DNA of 64,000 bases from Nageia nagi. Taxonomy: Eukaryota > Pinophyta. The position numbers and the translations under genes were made by a program. The notes under the pieces were generated by a model. It was not told the DNA's origin and did no database searches. It saw only the letters and a program-made list of their open reading frames with translations. Numbering within the stretch: position 1 is the stretch's first letter; each line of letters opens with the position of its first letter. Shown here piece by piece: positions 1 to 11,884 of the stretch. The stretch lies in contig JBITNC010000001.1 of the NCBI GenBank assembly GCA_050084985.1, positions 124,744,001-124,808,000 of the forward strand. Reading direction: 5' to 3'.

Positions 1-1320
1 CATTTTATTTTTTCCACTATCTATTATGGGATCGAATTGGTGGAAAGTGTGTTTACTGAGAGTGTCATAAAAATAATACCAAAAACAATACCCTAGAGAA
101 AATTTAATAATATTAGTAAATTAATATATTCCAAAATAAATATATAAATATATATATATTTTAAATCAATTCTTACTATTCTGATCTTTAATAACAACAT
201 CCTTTTCATTCACCTTAATTTTAATATCATTGGTGCCCTTGCATGTCATAAATACAATCTCTTTATTGACTAATTGTACACATGCAATTACAACATTACT
301 TAGATTACCTTTATTGAATGTTACATTTAATTAATAAAAGGTAACTTCAATTAATTTTTTAAAATTAACAAATCAAATAATGTTACCATCTGATGATGAA
401 CCTACCAATGATGATCAATTAATTCTAGTAGCAAGCCTAGAAGGACTAGTACCTAAAGGCCTAATTCTCATTTTTCTATTGATTTATCTATCAATCTCAC
501 CCCTTTCAACCCATTGTGTGGCCATTTTATATAATTTGGCCACTGCCTAATTTGTAAGAAAATATTAAAAGAAAATAAAGTTAATTTTTTCATTTGAAAT
601 GAATATTATCAAATAAAAAATGAATAAATCACATTCATAAATAAATACTTACAAAACCCTTCTTGCTTGCAATTGTCTTTGAAGATTTTGACTTCTCTCC
701 TCTCCTATCATTGGACATAATAATCACTAAATAAATATAATAACAAAAAATGTTATTAGTATAAAAAATTTAGAACTTTTCTTTCAAACATAAACTCTTA
801 AACCCTAACTCAAACATAACATAAAAAATTATTATTATATTATAAATTTAATTTTATGTTAAGTCAAAATAAAAACTAACCCAAACCATTAAAAATATTT
901 CAACATATGAAAAAATCAAACCTAGCTTAAATTATATTTTCAAATTATATTTTCAACATATGAGAAAAATCAAAAATCTTAAAAAATATTTCAACATACT
1001 TAAAAATATTACATTCAAAATTATACTTAAAAAATATTAAGTAGTTTTAAAAATATATAAAAAATATACTAAATAATTTAAAATTGTATTTAGATAAAAA
1101 CAATATTACATACATAAATTACTTTAAAAAATACTTTAAAAGTAAAATATTAAATTCATAAATATAAACTTTTAAAAATATTAAATATTAAAAAATAATT
1201 TAAAAATATAATATTAAATTCATAAATATATATTTTAAAAATATGTAAATAATTTAAATTGATTTATAAAAAAATTAAATTATAAATACTATTAAATTAA
1301 TAAAATGCAATTTTATTATT
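1..1320. other. AT-rich intergenic DNA, no gene seen
   Basis: Very AT-rich sequence with many short A and T runs and dense stops in all frames. I see no coding region, no RNA gene and no clear element boundary. From about 790 to 1300 it is dominated by short phrases such as AAAAATATT, as in decayed transposon or matrix-attachment-like DNA. Confidence 0.6.
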
Positions 1321-2035
1321 ATGATACTGTTAATGCTTTTTTAATGTTAATGTATTTATGTTAATGCATAGTATGATTACAATGTTAGTGCAACATTAAA
1401 GTTATATGAATGTTCTATTAATGTTATGCTAGTGTTAATGTTATGTTAATGTTAATGATATGTTGATGCTATGTCATTTTTAATGGAATACAATGTTTAT
1501 ATTATGTTCATGTTATTTTGATATATGCGATGTTACTTGTTATGTTAATGCTATTTAATATAGTAAATGTTAGTGTTAATGCGATGTTGATGCCATGCTA
1601 TCATAGATAATGCGATGTTAATGTTATGTTAATGCTATGTTAATATAGTAAATGTGATTTTAGTATTAATGTGATATTAATGTCATGCTATTATAGATAA
1701 TGTGATTTTAATGTTATGTTAATGTTAATGTGATGTTAATACCATGCTAATATAGATCATGTGATGTTAATGTTATGTTAATTCTATGTTAGTGTTAATG
1801 TTATGTTAATATAGTTAATGTTATGTTAGTGTTAATGCAATGTTGATGTTATGCTATTATAGATAATACATGTTAATGTTATATTAATGATATGTTAATA
1901 TAGTAAATGTGATGTTAGTGTTAATGCATGGTTAATGCCATGCTAATATAAATAATACGATGTTAATCTTATGTTAATGCTATGTTGATATAGTTAATGT
2001 GATGCTAGTGTGAATGCCATGTTAATATTAGTAAA
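1321..2035. repeat. ATGTTA-type degenerate tandem repeat field
   Basis: The phrase TGTTAATG and close variants (TGTTAGTG, TGTTGATG, TGCTATTATAG) recur throughout. A higher-order unit is visible: TATAGTAAATG or TATAGTTAATG returns roughly every 85-110 bases, for example near 1558, 1644, 1810, 1899 and 1989. Copies differ by substitutions and small indels, so the array is old. It carries no open frame of note and reads as simple satellite-like DNA. Confidence 0.75.
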
Positions 2036-2635
2036 TATTAATATAGAAGAATATGCATGATGCCTTTAAACTGAACATCAATGACTTGAAGATGATGACC
2101 AACCATGGATTCTAACTTTCTTAAGTTCCTACTACCATAATTATTGAGCCATAGAGCGGCTACACTTGGATTTAATGACCAAGGTAGTCTTACTTTAGGA
2201 TAGAAGTCCTTACTTTCTATTGAAACAACTATAACTAAGGAAGATGAGAGTTGCATGGGTGACACTAATGGACTAGTTAGTCCATTGGCTACATTGTTGA
2301 GGGTTGATACTCTTGGCAAGCCATTAACTACTCGCTCGATAGAATTCCTAGTACCACATTGCAAAATGGGAATACATTTATTCACCATGCCAATACTTAG
2401 TCCTAGGAAGCCTTTTAGTCACCATATTGAGCCTGATCCTACATTGGTTAGGCAAGGGTTATATTGTTGATGGTGGAGGTAGATTTGTAATGACCACTTC
2501 TAATATATCGTTATGTGACTCGTTGGAAGATATAGTACACCTAGCTTATAGTTTTACTAGCCTACCTTATTTTAACACCTAACTAGTATACATTCTAAGA
2601 AAATTAAAAGCTTTAACACAAGTCTTCACATCCTC
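2036..2635. other. Non-repetitive island between two repeat fields
   Basis: Base composition becomes more balanced and the flanking repeats stop. A 116-codon frame lies on the minus strand (2038-2388) and a shorter one overlaps it on the plus strand. Neither translation resembles a family I know, and neither has supporting splice or promoter signals. It may be a remnant of a decayed element. I assign no function. Confidence 0.3.
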
Positions 2636-3990
2636 ACATTAATAAGATTTAATCAATTTGTGAATTTGTACTAAACCTTAACCATAAACCCTAAATACTA
2701 AACCTAAACCCTAAATCCTAAACCTTAAACCCTAAATCCTAAACCTTAAACCTAAATCCTAAAACACTAAACCATAAACCTTAAATCTTAAATCCTAAAC
2801 TTTAACCTCTAAACCATAGATACTAAACCTTAACCCCTAAATCCTAAACCTTAAACCTTAAGCCCTAAATCCTAAACCTTAATCCTTAATCCTAAATCCT
2901 ACAACCTAAACCTACATCTAAACAAACACTAAATCCTAAACCCTTAACCCTACATCCTAAATCTTAAATACTAAACCCTAGATATCAAACCTTAACCCCT
3001 AAACCCTAAATCCTAAACCTTAAACACTAAACCCTAAATCTTAAATCCTAAACTTTAAACCCTATATACTAAACCTTAATCCCTAAATCCTAAACCCTAA
3101 ACATTGAACACTAAATATTTAACTCTAAATGATAAATATTTAATCATTAACCTTAACCTAAACCCCTAAACCCTAAATATTTAACCCTAAACACTAAACA
3201 CTAGATACTAAATGTTAACCCCTAAATATTTAATCCTAAAACCTAAACACTAAACAATCTTAAACTTAAACCCTAGATACTAAACCTTAAACCTTAAATC
3301 CTAAATCTTGAACACTAAACCCTAAAGACTAAATAGTTAACCCTAAATGATAAATATTTAATCCTAAACCTTAATGTTAAGCTAGATGTTTAACTCTAAA
3401 TCCTAAACCATAAATGCTACATCCTAAACCCTAAACACTAAACCCTAGATACTAAACCTTAACCCCTAGACCTTGCTAAACCCTAAATCTTAAACCTTAA
3501 CCCTTAAACCCTAAATCTTAAATCTAAACCCTTTTAACCCCTAAACCCTAAACTTTAGATACTAAACCTTAACTCTTAAATCCTAAACCCTAAATCCTAA
3601 ACCTTAACCCTTAAACCCTAGATACTAAATCCTAAATATTTAACCTTAAAAATTAAATTTTAACCCTAAATGATAAATATTTAATCTTAAACCTTAACTT
3701 TAAACCTATAAAACCTAAATATTTAACCCTAAATCTTAAACCTTAACCTTAATCCCTAAACCTTAAATATTTAATCCTACATCCTAAACCCTAAACACTA
3801 AACCCTAGATACTAAACCTTACCAACCCCTAAATATCCTATAACCTAAATCTATTTAATCCTCAACCCAAACCTAAACTAAACTAACTAAATCCTAAACC
3901 TTCCTTAAATCCTAAACAACCTTATCAACCCCCTAAATCTAACCTTAACCTAAACCTAAACCAACCTTGCATCCTTAAACCTTAAAAATT
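2636..3990. repeat. Degenerate telomere-like (CCCTAAA-derived) interstitial repeat
   Basis: About 1.35 kb of variants of the plant telomere heptamer on this strand (CCCTAAA): AAACCCTAAATCCTAAACC, CTAAACCTTAAACC, CTAGATACTAAACC and so on. Perfect heptamers are scattered and most units are 6-8 bases with C/T and A/T changes. Larger duplicated phrases also recur, such as the stretch around AAATGATAAATATTTAAT, so the field grew partly by segmental duplication after the telomere-like units formed. It ends where unique sequence resumes near 4000. Confidence 0.8.
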
Positions 3991-4106
3991 ATTAATTATA
4001 CGCTAAATTTTAACTTAAATTCCATTATTTCTAATTGTATTAGTTAATGTTGAAGCAAGTTAGTGATATTATTATCGACATCATCATTGGCTTGGTGATT
4101 AATATG

Positions 4107-5658
4107 TCAAGGGGTAGAAGGGTTTATGATGTCTCATCCGATGATTATCCTATACCACCATCAATTCTTGAGAGGAGGACAAATATTTCATCATAATATG
4201 ATGAAGACCATATTGGTGAAGACAATACAATACCAAACATTCATCTTAGGAGAATATATATATCTTCAAATGAAAATGAGTAAATATTATGATGTGTACT
4301 CAAATTTTATTAGATAAGTATAAATTTAAAATCAATTAAACTTTCACTCTAATGAAATTATATGCATTTATAATGTTAAGGATCATCGTACAATCTTTAT
4401 CTTCAGAGGATGATGATGATCATGAGGTAATTAATTAGCATGCATAATTTTTTAATTTGATTTTAAACTTTTCATCAAATATTTTCTTATTTGTATTATG
4501 TTTATATTAGGTATGATGAAAATGTTTATTAACCTCAATTAAGTCTTCAATTGGAAGAGATAAAGTAGCCACAAAGTTATACCCAATAGGATGTTCATTT
4601 CTAGGAGTTTAAAACCAATAGATGAAAATGAGATAGAAGAATTTAGTGACCCTATTACTCTATATTATAGAGCACTTATTGTATGTGGTTATTCAAAATG
4701 TAAGGGTTGGCACAACTATCAAAGGGGAGATAGAAATACATTATTATGAAATTGATTCTACCAAATATAGAGGGAGCATTACCTCCTATGATTAAGAAGG
4801 ATCCCATTGGTCCAATTGAACCTACTAGATATTTTGAACATCTAAAAGAGAATACTAAGCCAAAAATACTAGAATATGTAGATTCGTCAGATGAAGATAG
4901 AGCAAAATAATGTATAAGAATAAGAAATGAAGAATAAATTCATTGATTACTACCAAATGTTGAGTTGATCAAGCTACCAAGTGAGAGTGTTAGTGATTTG
5001 CATTTAGCACATAATTATGTGCATTTATACAAGTCTACCTATGATTGAAAGGCACATGGTGCATGGCCAATCGAAAAACCTTTTCCAAAGCCTTATGAAC
5101 AATTCACTTATTATAGTCATTCATATATGATCAAACCTTTTAATATACCTAATGAGAGCATGGGTTTGTTTATATTATCAAATGTGTGAGTTCATCCATT
5201 CACTAAAAAATAACTATTGTTTTCATTTTGTGGGCCAATTTACAATATAAAGGATTGGAGGATATTAGCATTATATTTTTTTAGTATGGCTAAATATGTT
5301 ATGTGTGGAAATGCAACATCATAAATAAAAGATTCAGAATGTTTGTACATTGATGGTCGATTGAAGATACATGGAAATATTCCAAGATATATAAATAGCT
5401 CCAAAGGCACAGGCAATCTAGCAAATTATGTTTTTATGGAATATACAAATGATAAATGTCTTTATGCCTAGAAAAATGAAAAATTTTATAGGTGTTGCTC
5501 CTATTGTAACTCTTACTCCTAGTGATGAGATCTTAGTGCATTACAATATCAACAAATATATTCCAGCATGTAAAAGATGTATGGGTTCAGGAGATCCAAA
5601 TGTATTTATTAAACCAAGAAAAAAGTGTAAAGAAAAAGGAGATTGTAGTAGAAATTGA
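4107..5658 (+). pseudogene. Broken coding region with a SET-domain-like block
   Basis: A frame opening with ATG at 4107 (MSRGRRVYDVSSDDYPIP) runs with one internal stop to about 4280. A later block, about 4950-5658, reads like the N- and C-terminal halves of a SET domain. It shows GLFI.. near 5165, a CGPIYN stretch near 5230, YIDGRLKIHGNIPRYINSS near 5347-5400, and VTLTPSDEILVHYNIN at 5506-5560. These resemble the SET motifs GNIARFINHSC and GEELxxxY, although the usual catalytic NHSC reads NSSK here. Several stops and at least one frameshift (around 5465) break it. It lies directly upstream of a CACTA transposase on the same strand and may be a captured host fragment or a second ORF of that element. 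The SET assignment is by eye and moderate. Confidence 0.5.
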
Positions 5659-6214
5659 ATAATGTTGTAGTACTAGGCATGCAATTATGACTTTAGACTA
5701 TGTTATTTAATAGTTTGTTGAAGATTCTTAAGAGAGGTTGTAGCTTGTTGAAGAACCTAATTGTTGGAATTGTTGATAAATTTTTGCTTAAACTCATGTT
5801 ACTTGTGCAATTTTTACTTAAACTTATGTACTTGTTAAATTTATTGGCATATACTTATTGGATATTGTAAACATTTGCTAAAATTATTTTTTAATTATAT
5901 TAATTATTTGTAATAACTAATTTCACAAGCACATCATACTATAGTGGATACACAAGATGAGTCAAATATAATATCTTATACGCAAATCTTAAATCAAAAA
6001 AATATTTATTAGAAAAAAGGAAGCAACTAAAGAATATATTAAGTAGGGATGCATATGTAGAATTCATTACAAATCCAAATTCAATTGCTCTTGTTCAACT
6101 CATGATTTCAAATAGTGAAAATTATGAAAGACAATATAATGATCATGATCAATAGCAAAATTCCATGCATGATTTGTTTCAATGAATCTATACACATGAA
6201 AATGATGCAGATAT

Positions 6215-8155
6215 AGACATGAATGATAATCATCATGCACATGATGATGAAAGAGGAGGTGATTTTGAAAATGATAGCATGTATGTTGTTGACAAAACAC
6301 CTTCATACAATGGAGCATGTATTTCCATGTTGGAAGTGCTCCTACTTATCATGAATATAAAGGCCAAAAATGGATGGTCAAATACAATTGTCAATGATCT
6401 TCTAAAGTATGTATTTATTTTTACAATTTTTTTCAATTTTGTAAATTTATTACACATTTTGTAATCTTTGTTTATTATATACATAATAATTTTATGGTTT
6501 TGTTTGTATTATAGGTTGCTAAATGAAAAATTGCTTCCAATTGATAATGTCATCCTTTTTTCATGTATAAAAGTATTAAAAAGTTTGAAGAATGTAAGGG
6601 TATCATGTAGTTCATACCATGCTTGTATTAATGATTGCATATTATATAAAGGATGATATGAAAAATTGAGTATATGTTTTAAGTGTGGTACAAATAGATA
6701 CCATCCAGGACTACAAGGAAAAAGTTTCCTTTGAAGGTTATTTTCCATATTCTAATTATTGATAGATTAATTAGAATGTATAAGTGTGATTGACTTGCAC
6801 ATTATATGGATTGGCATGCAAAAAATAGAAGTGAAGATAATGTATTATGCATTCATGAAGATTCTAGAGCAATGAAAAATATAGAAAATATGTGGCATGA
6901 TAAATTTTAGGATGAACCCAGATATCCACATTCCATACAATCATATAATTATTTATTTTGGCCCATTTTTATAATCAATTATAACATACCTCCATGGATG
7001 TCCTTGAAAAAAGAATATTTAACGTTAACTCTTTTAGTTCCTAGACCACATCAAGTGAAAAATATGGATATCTACATTGAACCATTAATTTATGAATTGA
7101 TGTAATTATGGAATGGAATTCATAATGTGATTGATATAAGTAGACCCATCCAGTAAAGATTATTTACATTATATGGCATACTATGTTGGACTATACATGA
7201 TTATCTAGGTCGTAGTGTTTGTTCAAGTATGTATACATATTTTAATTACATTTACATTTATATTAAAATAATAAATTATAAATATTTAATTTCATAAAAA
7301 TAGATATAGTTGTATTCTCTAATAAAAATGTATTGTAGGCTTGATACAAAAGGTTATCATGCTTGTCCATGGTGTGTAGAAAATCTCACAACAAGATATT
7401 CAAAATATTTACAAAAGATGAAATATATTAACCACAAAAAATATTTACCATTGGATCATGAGTTTTAAAATATGAAATCATAGTTTAATGGTCAAACTGA
7501 TCACACTGAAACTCACAAATATGTATCTCCTTTGGATTGGTTGAAAAAGTACCATGAAAGTGAAGAAAAATGTTGGGTAAAAGCCTTTTAAGGTATTGCT
7601 GAAGAACCATAGGATGTTATTGTTCAAAAAGATGATTTACCTAAAGGTAAAATTTCATAAAATACTATATGAATATATTTATTTATTTCAAAATATTCTT
7701 TGTAACATGTCAATTCAATTATTTTATCAATTACATGTTTATATTACATATGTTTTCAGGTATGAACAAATTACCCATATCTTATACTCTGGAATACTAG
7801 AAGGATTTATTGGTTACACATCTATTGGGTCATATGTATATTGTAAAGAATGTTGCATCTTCTTTATATCAATATACAAGCAAAGAATCAAATACTATTT
7901 GACTGAGATATGAATTAAAGGCCACCAAAACAAATGTCCTTTGGGTAACTAAAAATTCATATGGAACAACAAATGCACCTGATATAGCCTCATGGCTTAT
8001 GACTAAAGATGAAGTGAACATTCTACACAATCTTTTTAAAACCATTAAAATACCAACGGGATATGCATCATATATATGAAAAGCATTCATAGTTGATGGA
8101 AAAATGACAAGATTGAAGTCTCATGATTATCACAACTTATTGAAGGTATTCTTGT
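6215..8155 (+). pseudogene. CACTA (En/Spm) TNP2-type transposase, decayed
   Basis: TNP2 transposases excise and insert CACTA elements. The order of conserved blocks is intact: KAKNGWSNTIVNDLLKY (6360-6408), LLNEKLLPID (6513), YHACINDCILYKG (6616), CFKCGTNRYH (6678), DWHAKNRSEDNVLCIH (6810), NIPPWMSLKKEY (6985), DIYIEPLIYEL (7068), LDTKGYHACPWC (7340), KNVASSLYQ (7847) and LKSHDYHNLL (8112). Introns are likely at about 6409-6514 (GT..AG), around 7225-7335 and around 7645-7760, because homology pauses there. Many stops and frameshifts make it non-functional. The 550 bases upstream (5659-6214) are probably element sequence too but show nothing recognisable. Terminal CACTA repeats were not located. 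Confidence 0.85.
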
Positions 8156-8760
8156 AATACTTAACTAAATATAGAAAAATATGTCATTTCCAAATGTTGC
8201 ATCTTATGTTGAAATAATAGACCATATTTGAATTATTTGAGCATAATTAAAACTATAAAATATAATCTTCATATCTAAAAATAGGGTCCAAAAGTTGATG
8301 CGATTGTTGTAACAAGCATGTCAAAAAGTAACAAACTATCTTTTTCATGTTTGTTCGATTAGATCAAAAGTTATAAGTTAACCTCATCCACACTATGTTT
8401 TAAACTAATGCAATTGTATCAGTTCGAAAGTGATAGGTTGGCAAAAACATGCTTGTAACCATACATAAAAATAAAAATATGTGGTTCCTAAGCATTACAT
8501 CTTATGTTGAAATTGTAAACCATATCTGAAATATTTGGGCATAATTGAAATTGTAGAGCATAATCTTCAATACCAAAAATAAGGCCCAAAAGTTAATGTG
8601 ACCACAAATGATAAGTTGGCATCATCCACCCTATGTTTTGAAATGATGCAACTATACCAATCCAAAAGTGATAAGTTAGCAAAAACATGCTTATAATACT
8701 TAGCCAAACATAGAAAAAATGTAAAATTTGAAACTTTCAAAATCATTTTTATTTTCTTTA
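8156..8760. repeat. Imperfect tandem duplication, ~240-300-bp units
   Basis: The stretch from about 8158 (ACTTAACTAAATATAGAAAA, then CATCTTATGTTGAAATAAT, then CCAAAAGTTGATGCGA) recurs from about 8459 with roughly 75-80% identity. A third partial start appears at 8697 (ACTTAGCCAAACATAGAAAA). Both units contain CATCTTATGTTGAAAT and a phrase built on GCATAATTRAAAYTRTA. Being just downstream of the TNP2 gene, these may be CACTA subterminal repeats. Sequence 8761-9066 holds nothing I recognise. Confidence 0.6.
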
Positions 8761-9071
8761 AATTCAAGATAATTTTTTTTTTAAAGTGTAATACATATCA
8801 CTCAGGACAATGCATAAATCCATTAGTATAATCACCAGGTGCTGCAGACCATAGATTCATGTCTAATTCATTATGAAACATTATCCTCCATGAATATGTA
8901 TGCAAAATGATATTATGCCTTAAAATCCATGATTAGAAACATATGTAAAACTCCAAATATTGTCCCTAAACATTCCTTGGACTTCACACATGATAGCAAT
9001 TCGTAGAAGATAGTTATTAATAACCAATTCTTCATTTTAGAAGATGAGCTAATTTTCCATCCAAGATTATC

Positions 9072-10032
9072 TGTTTACAAATAAAATTGAGCATGTAAAT
9101 AAATAAATAAGCAAATATCTACAAACTCAATATTATCTGTATTTGAGCTACGGATAGCAATTTATTCTCACAAATGTTTACAAATAAAATTGAGCATGCA
9201 AATAAATAAATAGGTAAATATCTACAATCCTAATATATTTGTATTTGAACTAAAGATAGCAATTTATTCTCAATAGCAATGAACAAGATAACCAATTCAG
9301 AAATTTAAATGTAATTGTACCAAACAAGACTATGATTTGTATACTTACCTCACGGAACGTACCTGACAATAGAAGATGAAGATGTTGGCGATGTATTGAT
9401 GATGAACTTCCCTTGAAAAATGTAGTGACTTGTGGAGATGCAAAAAGAGGGACCGCGGGCGGTCCATTTCAGAGATAATAGAGCACCGGCGGTGTTCTTG
9501 GTTCATAAAGGAGCATCGGTGGCCTTCTTTTGATGATTTTTGACTTTTCGATTAAGTCCAGAACTTCAATATGGATGTCTCAAATAGCAGTGTGATATTA
9601 GAATAGATCGTGGATGTCAGGATAGCTCACGAAAGGAAGCACACAAACCACAGCCTTGTAGGCGGGTACCAAGAGATACCTTAAGGGGTTGCCACTTACA
9701 AGACCATACGCGGGATCATGTGTATCCTTGTTATGTGGACTTACTATTAGATCCCTTATTTATATAGATAATAGATAATACAACCCATGGGTCGGCATGC
9801 ATCTACATAAATAAGGATAATTCACAATATTCAAGATAAACACACCAATAACAAGATAATTCATGCAATATTCAAGATAATCCATGCAATATTCAAGATA
9901 ATCATTATAAAATTCATATTCAAGGCAAACATTGATATTATCACTTTAATACATTCAAGACATATATTTAAGCCAAGCATGTTTCATTAATTTATTGATT
10001 TAAAAACATAAATTCATTTTTATGTGTTAATA
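9072..10032 (-). repeat. 3' LTR of the gag-only element
   Basis: Begins TGTTTACAAATAAA and ends TGTGTTAATA (the other copy ends TTAACA). The first about 101 bases are tandemly duplicated within the LTR: TGTTTACAAATAAAATTGAG starts at 9072 and again at 9173, and the same is true of the other LTR. It contains the palindromes at 9450, 9481 and 9510. The adjacent internal sequence reads GTGGGGCATC on the minus strand, a plausible polypurine tract. Confidence 0.9.
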
Positions 10033-10409
10033 GATGCCCCACTTTGGATGTGAAATCGAAAGAAACATGAGGTGAGTTGATATTTTGCATTCAAAGTAAA
10101 AACACAACATCATAGCAAACAATTTTGATAAGCAATGATAAACACTAACCATTCTAAACTTAAACAACATCATGATAAAGCTTATTAGTACTAGATATAG
10201 GTTGAGAAAACTCCCTTTTGATATTACCTTGGGCATGCTTGCCCCTTGCGTTTTTCCATAGGAGGTGATAGCCTGATATATCTGATCATCTGATAAGCTG
10301 ATAATCTTGCCACAAAACTAATGACCCATGACAACAAACTTGACAACACACATGACAATGACCGGACAGACGACTTGACCACACATGATGACCGGACAAC
10401 AACTTGACA

Positions 10410-10636
10410 AGACCACATCACAAGACAAGACATGACAACACAAGATAACACACATGACCACATCACAAGACAAGACATGATGACACATGACACCATACAT
10501 GACCACACCACAAGACAAGACATGATGACACATGACAACACACATGACCAACTCACAAGACAAGACATGACGACACATGAAAACATACATGACCAACTCA
10601 CAAGACAAGACATGATAACCATAACCACACATAGGG
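10410..10636. repeat. 45-bp tandem repeat, about 5 copies
   Basis: ACAAGACAAGACATG recurs at 10420, 10465, 10510, 10555 and 10600, an exact 45-base step. Related CACATGAC-rich sequence runs back to about 10320. Because 45 is a multiple of three, open frames on both strands here are by-products of the repeat. Confidence 0.9.
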
Positions 10637-11100
10637 GAGAGCTAAGTTCCACATAACTGAGCCTTCGCACCAAGAGGTGTACTGCAGTTGCATAAGAACC
10701 GAACTCTGCAAAATAATGATAAGCTGATGGGGGAGAGCTAAGTTCCACACAACTGAGCCTTCGCACCAAGAGGTGTACTGCAGTTGCATAAGAATCGAAC
10801 TCTGCAAAACAATGATAATCTGATGGGGGAGAGCTAAGTTCCACACAACTGAGCCTTCGCACCAAGAGGTGTACTGCAATTGCATAAGAACCGAACTTTG
10901 CAAAACAATTATAAGCTGATATGTGAGAGCTAAGTTCCACACAATTGAGCCTTCGCACCAAGAGGTGTACTGCAGTTGCATAAGAACTGAACTCCGCAAA
11001 ACAATGATAAGCTGATATGTGAGAGCTAAGTTCTACACAACTGAGCCTTCGCACCAAGAGGTGTACTGTAGTTGCATAAGAACTGAACTCTGCAAACAAG
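10636..11100. repeat. 96-bp tandem repeat, 5 copies
   Basis: GAGCTAAGTTCCACACAACT and the following CCTTCGCACCAAGAGG recur at 10638, 10735, 10831, 10927 and 11023, a step of 96-97 bases. Copies differ by a few substitutions. The period is divisible by three, which explains the long spurious minus-strand frame across this array. Confidence 0.95.
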
Positions 11101-11570
11101 TGATAAGCTAATAATGGGAGCTAGAACTCCACTCATAGGCATGATAAGCTGGTAATGGGAGCTGGAACTCCACCCATAAGTATGATAAGCTAACAATGGG
11201 AGCTGGAACTCCACTCATAGGCATGATAAGCTAATAATGGGAGCTGGGAATCCACTCATAGGCATGATAAACTGATAATGGGAGCTGGGACTCCACTCAT
11301 AGGTATGATAAGTTGATAATGGGAGCTGGAACTCCACTCATAGGCATGATAAGCTAGTAATGGGAGCTAGAACTCCACCCATAAGTATGATAAGCTGACA
11401 ATGGGAGCTGGAACTCCACTCATAGGCATGATAAGCTGATAATGGGAGCTGGGACTCCACTCATAGGCATGATAAACTGATAATGGGAGCTAGGACTCCA
11501 CTCATAGGCATGATAAGCTGATAATGGTAGCTGGAACTCCACTCATAAGCATGATAGGCTGATAATTCAA
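11100..11570. repeat. 41-42-bp tandem repeat, about 11 copies
   Basis: The unit is built on GATAAGCTGATAATGGGAGC followed by TGGAACTCCACTCATAGGCAT. It repeats about eleven times with point changes only. It abuts the 96-bp array, and both share the GATAAGCTGAT phrase, so the 42-mer may have arisen from the end of the 96-mer. Sequence 11571-11880 has no gene. Confidence 0.95.
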
Positions 11571-11884
11571 GTCTGCAAACACGAAACTCAAAGCAATATT
11601 CTCTTGGATATAACGTTGATCAAACACCTGTGATGCACCCATGATACTTAGATAAGTTGATTTTCTGGATAAAGGAATGCGGGTGATCCTTTCTTACAGA
11701 CTTAGAATGTCAGTGGTCTTCACCTAAGACCACGGGCGATCCTTTTCTTGAGGATTCATCGAAAATCGTGAAGATCAGGTCCCTACGAATCACCCCTGGA
11801 TTCCAAATTGATACCTAGTTGCTTGTCCACGTATACCAAATGCTCAAATCAAAATTTTTCTTGAAGTATGTGCCCTAACTTTTC

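Noticed and set aside
10224-11099. 291-codon minus-strand open frame with repeated residues
   Set aside because: It runs through the 96-bp and 45-bp arrays, whose periods are multiples of three. The repeated protein pattern is a by-product of the tandem repeats and appears in other frames too.
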